From NCBI GenBank assembly GCA_028583605.1, contig CM053331.1:18088857-18152856 (forward strand): DNA of 64,000 nt, written 5' to 3'. A program made the position numbers and the translations under genes. Of this stretch, positions 54,200 to 64,000 are shown piece after piece. Source of the DNA: Dastarcus helophoroides. Its lineage: Eukaryota; Arthropoda; Insecta; Coleoptera; Bothrideridae. Every line of letters starts with the position of its first letter. Positions within the stretch are counted from its first letter, which is position 1. The notes under the pieces are model-generated. The model made no database searches. It was not told the DNA's origin and saw nothing but the letters and a program-made list of their open reading frames with translations.

Positions 54200-57100
54200 A
54201 ATTAAAATATATTATATTACTATTAAATATATCAAATATTAATTTTTGACTTAAAATCTCGACTTACGACTAAGCAATTTTATTTTACTACTATTTTTAT
54301 CATCGAATTTTTTGCATTTTTGATTTTATTAAATTCCGATTTCTCCTTGCAAATTTTCAACATTTATATTTCCAAGAATTATTAGCATTTTTTTTTCGAA
54401 ATTCAGAAATTTGTCGCCTTTGTGCTTACGGTTTTAGGTTTTTTTTCCTATTATTTTGTCTATAATCCTAAAGATTTAGGTCCTTCTTTTTGTAGGCAAA
54501 ATTTTTATTTTTCCCAATATTTATTGTAATTTCAACTTGCGTCATTAATTATGAAACTTTGCTTATTAAGGGACCACATAAGATAAGGAGGACCTAATGA
54601 TAAAAAAATGTGGTCCCTTAACTTAATAATTAATTGTTGGTAAAAACGAAATTGTCTATCCCGTTAGTTACATTTATGGCTAACACTTAATTTTCTACTT
54701 TATTGGATATTTTCTCTTTTAAACTAGAAAAAATTATTTGCTAGTAAATGACCAAAAGCTCGATATCAAATTCAACACATTTATCTTTCTCTTGGTGTCT
54801 TGTTCTTACTGTAAGAACAAGGTAAGAAATTTGTAAGCAAGAATAAAACAAGACCAGAAGTTCTTTAAGCCAGAGCAAGATTTCTTGTCAAAAAAATTAC
54901 TAAGATGCAACATTTCTTTTTTTTTCATCTTTTGCTATTTTTTTGAAAAAAGCTGTAGCAGAGTGTTCTTAAAACTTTTTAAATACACAATTCTTTAACC
55001 ACTAATTAATTCTGGCGTTTTTAAAAAAAATGGAAGTTCCAGAAAATATTAAAATAAAAAAAATTCAAGGTTAATATGCTTTTCAATTTTTTTTCAAAAT
55101 AACAATGTTTAGATATTCAAAATTTAGGAAGAAATTTAACTTTCATTTCGATATTTTGATTTTGTACGAAATTAGAATTTTAGCAACAAAATTGTGACTT
55201 TGTTACCATTTTTTATAAACATTTTGACTTCAAACGCAAGATTTTTCTCCACTAAAATAATTTTGATTTATTATTAAAACTTTGAATTTTAAAGTCGATT
55301 CTGAAGTGGAAAACTGATTTAAAACATTACACTAATTTATAATCAAACATTTTGAATTTGCTAAAAAAAATTCAACATTTTTGAAAAAACTCGAGCTTTT
55401 TTCCAAATATTGAAATTTCTAGTTTCAACCTAATATCTCTGATATTTTTCATTTTCTTAAATTATTTTGAATATTCCGCAAATTTTATTTTTTTTTTCAA
55501 TAACCTTAAGTTTCATTTCTTTTGGAAATCTCGAAATTAACTCTTTTACTGCAAAGAAATTCAAAATTAATCATCAATTTCCGATAATTATAAATTTGAA
55601 AATGTCCAAATAAAATGTCCAAACGTTGAGTGTTTTCTCGAAATTCGTGCACTATTTTGCTTGTAAAATTGAAATTTTAACCATAAACTAAAATTTTGAA
55701 ATTTGAAATTCAGATTTCGCCAAAAAAATAGATATACCACAAAAATAACACGAAATTATTACTATAACAATGTTTCTAATTTGAAGTGTTTTCTCAAAAT
55801 GTAAACTTTTTTCTCGAAATTTCCAATCTACATTTAAACTTAAAATAAAAAATTTTGATTTTTGTTAAAAGTTTCAATTTTTTATATAAGCCATCCAGAA
55901 ATTGGCAAGATAAGAAGTAAACCAATTTTTTGTCTTGTTCAGCAAGACAAAACAAGAAGTTGTATAGCAAAACAAGAAATCTTACTTTGTGCATCAATAA
56001 TTTCTCTTAAGCTAACAGATTTTTGGGCATAAGATTAAATTCAAATTGCAAATTTGTAAAACCATGAATTTCATAAATATTTCCCCTAACTACTATTTAT
56101 CACTTTATCAGTAATTTAAACTCAAGATTGCAGTTTCAAAAAAAATTTAAAGACTGATTGAAATTAGATTTTTGGCCGAAATCAAAACATATTTAAATAA
56201 AAAGAAACGGCCACTGGATACCTCTTTTTTCTAAATTGTCTCGGTAGTTTCTGAAAAATAACGAGAAAATAAAATTGGTTAAATTTTCATTACAATCGGG
56301 AAATTTATTTTTATTTTTTGCGTAATTTCGATTAGAATTTAAACTTTACCAGTTGATGATGTTAAACTTTAAATCTCGAGAAATTGAATTCTAAATTTTT
56401 AAAAGATGAAAAAATCAACATTTCTTTTACATTTAAATTTCCAAAAATAAGTAAAACTTTCTGAATTTTCAAATTAAAAATACAATAAGCTATTTCCGAA
56501 ATTATGCCTTGTTTAAAATGTTTACCTTTTAAGAAAAATAAATAAAATGACCATTTTGGGATTAAAGTGGACATTGTGAGAATTATTATTTTAAATAAAT
56601 TTTAAAAATTTTTTAAAACTTGAAATTTAATTTTAGAATTAAAAGTTGCTGTTTACTTTTATAAATTTTGCATTTCTTTCCAATTTGTTAACTTTTTTCT
56701 GCAAATACGTAATTAAAGCTAGAAGTTTTGAAAATCCAAAATTAGACACTATTAAATTCAAAATTTGACAGGGAAAAATCATAATTACGTGAAAAATTGA
56801 ATCTATTAAATATTTTCCGAAATTTTAGTTTTATTCACAAATTTATAAGATATTTTCACAAATAATTGACTTTCTATTTAAAATTTTAAGTTATTCTTTA
56901 TCAATTTCAAATAAACTTGGAATATTCGCGTTTAAAATTAAATTCTGTTGAAGTGTTTTTTTTTTAATTTTCCTTCTTTAAATTGTACAAACAATGTTTT
57001 ATATTTTTTGACTTAAAAAGAATGCAAACTTTTTCTAGTAATTTTGATTTGTGTTTGAAAATGTCGAAATTTAAAAATTAAAAGTAAATAAATTGTTCTC

Positions 57101-57250
57101 TAGAAGTATTTTTAAATACCTTTAATGTTTTTCTCCTGGTTTGGATTGTTTTTTCAAAATTTTGTCTTTAAACTTTAAAATTCAATGAATTGTTTTGTAT
57201 AAGATTCGAGTTTTCTTCTTTGTTTTCTTAGATTTCAGTTTTAAATTTTA
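54200..57250. repeat. AT-rich quasi-repeat tract
   Basis: About 3 kb in which words such as AAATTTTGA, TTCAAAATT and GAAATTT recur at irregular short intervals on both strands with almost no GC-rich stretch and no meaningful open frame. Similar texture occurs at 23560-24450, 26695-27165, 31060-31460 and 33050-33330. It may be an old, diverged short-period satellite or simply extreme composition. Confidence 0.5.
54568..54619. repeat. 12-bp inverted repeat hairpin
   Basis: AAGGGACCACAT (54568-54579) and ATGTGGTCCCTT (54608-54619) pair perfectly around a 28-base loop; the adjoining TTATT/AATAA extend it imperfectly. Function unknown; could be a minimal foldback element. Confidence 0.6.
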
Positions 57251-58319
57251 ATTAAATTTATTGTTAAAATTAATGCTACAATAACACAAAACACGTCAAA
57301 ATATATGCTTTATTTCTTTTATCATGGAACACATTTATTGAAATTATTTTTATGTCAAACATTTTTTATAGCACCAAATTAGTACAGAGCCGTTAGGAAA
57401 AAATACAAAAACAAGACATAATTAGGACACATGACATTTTTTTATTTTATTTGATAGTTATCTAATCTGTTAAATAAGTCTTAAAGTATGTCAAAATTTA
57501 ATATCTTGCTTTCTGTGGATAGCAATTTCGATTCCATTGACAATTAATTAACATTTAAGAATATGAAATTTTAATATAAAATCATTTTTTGTTAACTACA
57601 TGCACATAAAACAATAAATTAAGTGTTCTATGCTTCCACAAGTACTTTAAGTCATTGTGTTCAAAAATTTGTGCACTCTAAAAATGTAATAATGTAAAAG
57701 CTCTTTCATTCAAAAATGAAATGCAAAAATATTATTTTAATATTAAAAAATGTACAGTGATAATGCATTTTTAACACTTAACACCTTCATACATAAATAA
57801 ATATCGCGTAAACCATGAATCGATGACACCCGCCACAGTTAAAAGCATTATCAATGAGCAGAACTGTAAAGAACGTTTATTACAAGTGTCCAAGATAAGA
57901 AGGAAAGTAATGTACAACGGCTGAACCTTTAGTATCAACAAGAGAATTCACGCTGGGAGACTGTTAGCCTGGGGGTAAATGGTTCTTCTCTTCCTTTCCT
58001 CTTTGATAATCGCAAAAGCAAAATGCTCTACAAGCTTAATTTAGTGGTCGCATTCATATTTCCATTGAAAACAATAGAAAAACGTTGTTGCCGTAACTTC
58101 GGGATTCGTAAAATGCGTGAGACATATTATGGCGGGTAAAATGCGTATAACCTCTACAATGTATATACAGCGCGACCCTGCGCCGCCTAGACGAAAACAT
58201 CTCCAACTAAACTCGTATATTTTGCGATATATGTCGACCATACCCGCCAAAACGAAAATTCGTTTTTAGTGCCTCCTAACACCATTTAAATCGAAATAGT
58301 GTCCATATACACGTAAAAA

Positions 58320-58347
58320 TTACGAAGCCCGAAACCGGGCTTCGTAA
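58320..58347. repeat. Perfect 12-bp stem hairpin
   Basis: TTACGAAGCCCG and CGGGCTTCGTAA with loop AAAC. The half-motif GGGCTTCGTA recurs at 58357-58366. The stem is strong for such an AT-rich region. No T-run follows on either strand that would suggest an RNA polymerase III end. Confidence 0.75.
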
Positions 58348-58408
58348 GTAGGTGGAGGGCTTCGTATAGTATGTGTGACATACACATTTGGGCTTGCTAA
58401 TGATGGAT

Positions 58409-58411
<3 letters not shown>

Positions 58412-58459
<48 letters not shown>
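58412..58459. repeat. (AT)n microsatellite
   Basis: Uninterrupted AT run of 24 units, just before the fourth LINE. Confidence 0.95.
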
Positions 58460-58463
<4 letters not shown>

Positions 58464-58479
58464 TTTATAGTTATGTATC

Positions 58480-60030
58480 AATCGCCAAGAGAGATCAAAT
58501 TAAGCGTGGTGTGGGTAATTGACTTGCTGACCAAGTAACATCGGAAATCGACGCGGAAGAAACATTAGGAGAACAACACCAAGATCAAAAACTGGCAATT
58601 ACATTCCAAAAAACATTTTAAGAACCATTCCCAGAATAAACCCCAATAAAAGGACAAATAGCGCCTTACAACATTTGAATATAGTATTGGAGAACTTCTT
58701 GGATTTAAATAGTGACATTGTAACAATACATCTTGCAGCCTATGTTCGGCAGCAACAATGGCACACCTATTAAAAATATCATTAAAGCCGAAATATGAAG
58801 GTAGAAAAAGAAGTACGAAAGAACCTAGAAAACCAAGCTGGAAATTAAGGCTAGAAATGAATATCGACAAATTAGGAAAAGAGATTGGTCAAATAACATA
58901 GTATACCAAAGAAAGAAGTAAAGAGACAAAAACTCACTCCATCAAAAATACACTAGATAAATTAGGCATAAGATCAAGACGAATATACAGAGACCTGGCT
59001 GAAAATAAAGAAGTTAAAGTCAAAGAATATTTGGACATATTAAAACAAAAACTTAAAGCAAAATCAGGCCGGCTCAAGAGATATAACAAAATGACTGACA
59101 GAAAAAGAAACAACAACTTGTTTCAGAAAAGCCAAAAGGTTTCTATAGGCAACTTACAAATAATATCAAGGAGACAAAAGAAAATAAAACACCAGATGTC
59201 CGACTGGAAGATTATTGGAGTAGTTTATGGCCCACTAACATAGAATATAATGATCAAGCCACATGGATTGAAAATATAAAAAAATCAGGAGAGGCAATGG
59301 AATTTAAGCCTATAACGATAAATGAATTAACACAGGTTATAAACAATACACAAAATTGGAAGTCACCAGGAGCTGATGGAATTCATAACTATTGGTGGAA
59401 AAACTAACAGCACTACATAAGTATCTTGCACATCAATTCAATTTAATTTATGCAAACCCAGAAATGACTCCAACATTTTTCACGCAAGTAAGAACATACC
59501 TCCTGTATAAATCTGGGCCTGCAGAAGATCCTAAGAACTACAGGCCCATCACTTGTTACCGTAATAATTAATGATAGAATATACCAACATTTAGAAGCAC
59601 ACAACGTTATATCAGAAGAACAAAAAGGATGAGTAAGACAAGATTATGGAATTAAATAACAATTGGCTATTGACTAATTTATACTAAAACAAGCACAAAA
59701 GAAAAACACAAACTTATCCGTCGCTTACATCGATTAGCAGAAGGTCGTTGACTCCATACCACACAGTTGGTTACTTCAAATTTTAAAAATATATAAAGTA
59801 GAAACCAAAACCGTAGGGCTCGTAGAACATCTAATGAAAACATGGAAGACACAAGTAGTGTGCGGGGGAGTAGAAACTACAGATATCAAAATAAGTCGAG
59901 GTTTATTCCAAGAAGATTCTCTGAGCCCGTTGTGGTTTTGCCTTACACTAAATCCTTTATCTAACTTGTTAAACAACACAAACTATGGATATAAAGTGGA
60001 TTGAAACAACATGATCACACACCTACTGTA
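58480..60030 (+). mobile_element. R4/Dong-like LINE fragment, fourth copy
   Basis: Reading on + with many stops and shifts: KEPRKPSWKLRLEMNIDKL and LKAKSGRLKRYNKM (N-terminal linker), TQVINNTQNWKSPGADGIHN (RT front), EEQKG, HSWLLQILKIYKVETKTV, LMKTWKTQVVCGG and SRGLFQEDSLSPLWFCLTLN. The last readable codons are those for THLLY; the next codon of YMDD is cut by family E at 60031. The continuation was not found beyond family E, so the 3' part is lost or too diverged. Confidence 0.8.
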
Positions 60031-62420
60031 CAGGGGGTCCCATTTTCGGCACTTTTTGGGGGTATTGGAGTTATTATGAAAGGTAGAGTGTTGGGGTTTT
60101 TACTTTAGTTTCTTACTTTTTGATCAAATGGAAGATTTCAGTATCAAATTTGTCGTAACTGCCTTAGTTGTGAAACTAAGGGTAATTCTTAAAATTCTCT
60201 CTTTTTAGACATACTGTGTATTTTTGGTATGCCTTTAGATATCAAAAAAAAATAAAAACTGATCCCGATACCCCTTTTTACGTAAAGTTCAGTGGAGTAG
60301 GCAGTTTTTTTTAAAAGGTTTAATTTTTATAATAGTAGCCACAAAGTTATATTATATTTTTAAAGAAACATCCTATATATTATTTTTTATACTGGTTAAG
60401 CGTAATTTGTGCTTTTTAAAAATATATGGTTGTTTAGGTATATTTTAAAAAATAAGCTCAAAATTCGATATTTTTATAATTTACCTTCTTTGCAGCAGTA
60501 GGCCATGGGCAATTTATTATCAACAAATGCAAAATTCATTAAATCTAAAAATTAAACACTTCGAAATTTAATATACAACACTTAACATTATTCATTATAT
60601 TGTTCACTTTAAAAATACTGTTATAAAAACTGTAACTAACAATTGGCTGATATTTTTTACATATGAATTTCAAAATGCACCCCCCTTTGCCGAATACAAT
60701 TTTGGCATACTTTTGTAATTCTTTTAATTGCATTTAATAACATTATTAGTCTATTATAAATAGTTCGAAAGGCCAAATCAATTCCCTGACGAAGTTCAGC
60801 TACCGATGTGTAACGTGTCTTATATACATGGTTTTGTATGAAACCCCACAAAAAAAAATCCAGAAAGGAAAGGTCCGGGGATCGTGGAGGCTATCTCACG
60901 GGCCTATTGGTGCCTTTCCATCTTTGAGCAAAGTTATTATTCAAAAATGGCCTTAACTGCTGAGAGTTGTGGCCTGGGGCATCGTCTTGTTGAAAGTAAA
61001 AGTGGTTGTATTGAGGCAATGGAACATTTTCCAACAATTCGGGAATAAGTTCTTGAAGTATTTCTTAATATTTGCATGCTGTGAGGCTTCCTTCATTTAT
61101 TCGGTATACTAGGCGTCGGCCCAAAATAAAAATGAGACACCAACTCCGAAGCGCCCTTGTTGTGCTCTTTCAAAAATTACATGCTTATTTTCTGCAGACC
61201 AATATCTCGTATTGTGGCGATTAAAAATTCCTGCACTTGAAAAATAACATTCGTCAGACTAAATGGCAAGCCTTCCAAATGTTTCATCGGTGTGAACTTG
61301 TTCTACATAAATACCATTGACAGAAGATTACCCGGCGCTCCTCGTCTTCTGGACGTAAATGTTGCACGACTCTAAATTTATACGGATGGTAATGGTATTT
61401 TTTTTAAATTTTGTGACTGTCAGATTTTGTCACACCAACCCCTTCCTCTATTTTTCTATAAGATGAAGAAGTTGATGATTCTGCATACGATAACACATTT
61501 ATTTCTCTGCTCTCCCAGTTTTCCTTGACATATGTTTTAGGACGCGGTTGAATAAATGACCCATGTTCAATTAGATTTGATTTTAATCTAGCATAGATAT
61601 CTAGAAATAGGTGCCTTCTTTCTGGATACATAATATAAATAAAAAACATTACTAAATATGAAAACACATCTCAATATTAGAGCTTAAATATGTTACCTAT
61701 TAAAATATAATTCAGAAGCTTCTTGAGGATTTTCATCGCATTCTATAAAACATACTAACATATCATACTTTTCATAATTATTGTAAATAGCCATTGTAAT
61801 AATAAAATGAAAATAATTAAACAAAAATGCACTTTAATACACCAACGTAACAAAAATACTTCATAAATAATAACATTCTAAAAAGTCTGTCAAATTTTGA
61901 AGCTTTGCTACTTTGATTCTAATAACTTGGCCATAGCCTACTGCTATAAATAAAGTAAATTATAAAAATATCAAATTTTGGGCCTATTTTTCAAAATTAA
62001 CATAAACAAATATATATTTTTAAAAAGCACAAATTACGCTGAACCAATATGAAAAATAATATATAGAGTATTCCATTTAAAAAATTATAACTTTATTTAA
62101 TATCGTAAAAAATAAACCTTCTAGAGAAAAACTGACTACGCCATTGAACTATAGGTAAAAAACTCTATCAAGATCAGCTTTCATGTTTTTGCTATAGGAA
62201 GGCATAAGTTTTTGAGATACAGTTGAAGTTAGAAAAATAAAAACGATTTTTAGGCATATCTCTAGGATGCTCTAAGGGATTTTTTTTTATTTGACATAAG
62301 AAATTTTAATCAAAACATACATCATTTGCTGCAATTTCCCGTCAGAAAACATATTTTTGAAACCTTTTTCTAAAAAATAAATGTTGCGAGAGTGCCCAAA
62401 CCGAAAATAAATACCATTTT
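60031..62420 (-). mobile_element. Family E DNA transposon, decayed
   Basis: Begins CAGGGGGTCCCATTTTCGGC after TA (60029-60030), inside the LINE. The inverted arms are about 400 bp and diverged; clear pairs are GCGTAATTTGTGCTTTTTAA (60399) with its complement near 62015, GCAGTAGGCCATG (60494) with its complement near 61930, and AGTGGAGTAGGCAG with CTGACTACGCCATT. The right end near 62420 is too degraded to place exactly. It contains a transposase remnant on the - strand. A left-end fragment of the family lies at 29908-30430. Confidence 0.7.
60657..61700 (-). pseudogene. Tc1/mariner-type transposase remnant of family E
   Basis: Start region (61667-61404): YPERRHLFLDIYARLKSNLI and HGSFIQPRP, the DNA-binding front that also begins YPNRR-style in related transposases, then SSTSSSYRKIEEGVGVTKS. 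The middle is broken by stops. The end (60851-60657) reads MWGFIQNHVYKTRYTSVAEL and CIRQRGVHFEIHM, the standard C-terminus (FLWG...VY, then a C...GGHFE-type close). The catalytic motifs cannot all be read. Related at superfamily level to 10154-11212 but a different family. Confidence 0.75.
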
Positions 62421-63684
62421 TCATATTTTCAATATTTTTTTAACATAAAAGATATACTTGTTAAATATCTCTAAAAGACGCCGTTTTTGATAAGATAAAA
62501 CTGCGTTTAAAGTCAGCAAGGAAATGCAATCCGTAGATAACGTAACTCTCAGCTTGTGTTACAGAAACATAATTTTTTGATAATTAAATAGCATTGGCAA
62601 ACACTAAAATAATTTTATATTTTTCAGTACGTTTACATATAATATTTTAAGAACTACAGTGTGAAACTTATGAAATAAATAAGCAAACTGAAATAAAAAT
62701 ATCAAACAACATTTTTTATTAACATAAACAATAAACTAAGAAAATGTACGGAAAAAACCAAGAAAAAAATTAATTGAACATTAAACATAATGTTTAAGAT
62801 TATTTTCGAAATGCCCCCCATTTGATTAAAAACATGTTAGATATCTTTTTTAAGAAACGCCAAAGAGTGAGAAATGATAAGTTTAAGTTATGTAGAAACG
62901 TTGGTAGTTTATGTTTTTGTTACTAAACGGCGATAAAAGTGCACACAAAATAAATAAAGCACGTTTTAAGCACCACCCCTCTGGATATACCCGCCCCTGG
63001 TTCAGTTATGTTAAATAACTCTTTGATTTTTGGAAAGGGCACCAAAAAGTATGGAGTTGTGCTAAATTTCATTCGATTATCTGTACACGTTCTGCAACTA
63101 TTAATAAAAAACTATAATCAGGAAGTAACCTTCCACGCCCTGTAACTCGGAAACGAAGCATTTTACGACATATGTTTATATAGACTTTTAGTCTTATTTT
63201 GGGCTCTAAAATACGATCCAGAATTCATGGTACTACTTTTAGAATCACCTTGTATAATGGACACATCATATATACATAAATAAATTTCGCAAACCATTTA
63301 TTAGATACGCAATATAAGCTCAGCGCGATAAAAATGGAAACTATACCTTTGCAATAATGATAAAAAAACTATTTTTTAAGAAGCTATATAGATTTCCAAA
63401 TATTTACATTCATAAATGAACAGGTATAACTTCCGAACACATCTTTAAGCTTTTGATGGGAATTAATCTCTAATCCATGAAAATAGTTAACATGATAATA
63501 ACACCATACTGGCTTAATCCACCGACAATGCTATAACACGAAAACGGTTTGATATGGTGGAATTATCAGATCTAATAATTTGTAATATCTCTTTATTGTT
63601 AACATGGTTTTTGAATTCTGAAAATCAAACAATTCCACTAAGTAAGGTACAGGTTTAGAATAAGTAAATTTTTCACAGACTTAC
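62421..63684. other. Unassigned; probable intron of the right-edge gene
   Basis: It follows the splice donor at 63684 on the - strand, so at least its right part is probably intron. A decayed transposase-like C-terminus may lie near 62810 (- strand, NQMGG), and the piece around 63411-63450 (AATGAACAGGTATAACTTCC) resembles 27556-27590. No exon is recognised. Confidence 0.35.
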
Positions 63685-64000
63685 CCCAGAAAAAGCAACA
63701 ATGTCTTTTTTTCTTCGAAGGCCCAAAATTACTTTCCCTCGCTTTGGATCAATTGCGTTGGCCATATGAATCATGGATGAGGGCCTAGGAAATTCTTGAT
63801 GAGGAAAAGACTGATCCATATGATAATTTGGTGGATAGCTATTTTTTTGACGTGGTTTTTCGGGCACTTGTTCTTCTTCTTCTTCTTCTTCTTCTGGTTC
63901 TGGTGGACGTTTTGGATCTAATAATTCAGATTCCAAGTCTGGTTCGCGGTTTATCACCGAGTTAGGTTCTGTTTCTTGTTTCGGTAGTGGCGGTAACCCT
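63685..64000 (-). CDS. Coding exon of unidentified Pro/Glu-rich gene, partial
   Basis: The - strand frame is open from the window edge (GLPPLPKQETEPNSVINREP) to 63685, where TCTGG|GTAAGT is a strong 5' splice donor (GT at 63684-63683). Residues continue LESELLDPKRPPEPE, an 8-Glu run encoded by GAA repeats, EKPRQKNSYPPNYHMDQSF, then HMANAIDPKRGKVILGLRRK and KDIVAFSG. The first two thirds are charged, Pro-rich and probably disordered; the end looks more folded. It is therefore an internal (or 5') coding exon and the ORF's apparent stop lies in the intron. I do not recognise the family. The gene extends left of the donor and beyond the window on the right. Confidence 0.6.

Larger units (their letters stand above)
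57251..58479. other. Unassigned sequence with hairpin and TA tract
   Basis: 57300-57800 is AT-rich without features. 57880-58300 is less AT-rich with several CpG and a 69-codon - strand frame (58041-58250) of unknown nature. No gene is called. Confidence 0.35.

Overview
The window is an AT-rich, intron-and-repeat type eukaryotic segment, almost certainly from an insect or other arthropod. Reasons: the elements present (R4/Dong-like LINEs with a restriction-like endonuclease, a Penelope-like element with a GIY-YIG domain, several Tc1/mariner elements, a gypsy remnant, tRNA-derived SINEs), one exon resembling the insect MBF2 family, and no bacterial gene organisation. The species cannot be named from the sequence. 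Three host coding segments can be supported: an intact single-exon RTF2 homologue (4078-4833, +), a probable last exon of an MBF2-like gene (41296-41658, -), and an unidentified Pro/Glu-rich exon with a clean splice donor running off the right edge (63685-64000, -). No rRNA, CRISPR array or prokaryotic operon was seen.

Layout. 1-5.7 kb: unassigned sequence, one arm of long-inverted-repeat family A, a roughly 60-bp minisatellite, and RTF2. 5.7-17 kb: dense DNA transposons, namely a 181-bp MITE, full family A copy 1, family C split by a 3.2-kb mariner composite (two opposed transposase copies, 678-bp terminal repeats), a Penelope tail, a transposase fragment, and long-inverted-repeat family D. 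17-31 kb: mostly unassigned AT-rich DNA with local duplications, a ribozyme-like palindrome and two opposed tRNA-type SINE copies. 31-42 kb: a decayed mariner carrying a GC-rich TTA-flanked MITE, family C copy 3, a CR1/Jockey-type LINE broken by family A copy 2 and by a second palindrome, a gypsy remnant, and the MBF2-like exon.

42-51.5 kb: a cluster of R4/Dong-like LINEs. A + strand copy is split by a Penelope-like insertion with an 11-bp target duplication. A nearly full-length - strand copy lies exactly between two (ATT)n tracts, and a fragment of a third sits between them. 52.0-53.6 kb: a 1.55-kb array of 377-bp repeats, each carrying a canonical hammerhead ribozyme, flanked by a 15-bp target duplication. 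This looks like an animal retrozyme and is the most interesting object here. 53.6-64 kb: an AT-rich quasi-repeat tract, a fourth R4-like LINE interrupted inside its YMDD codons by family E (a decayed transposon), and the right-edge exon.

How the parts relate. The window is a layered graveyard in which insertion order can be read from nesting (LINE before Penelope; LINE before families A and E; family C before mariner; mariner before MITE). The retrozyme array has no coding capacity and would depend on proteins made elsewhere. Penelope-like elements, which also carry hammerhead motifs and one of which lies 7 kb away, are the natural candidate helpers; that link is inference.
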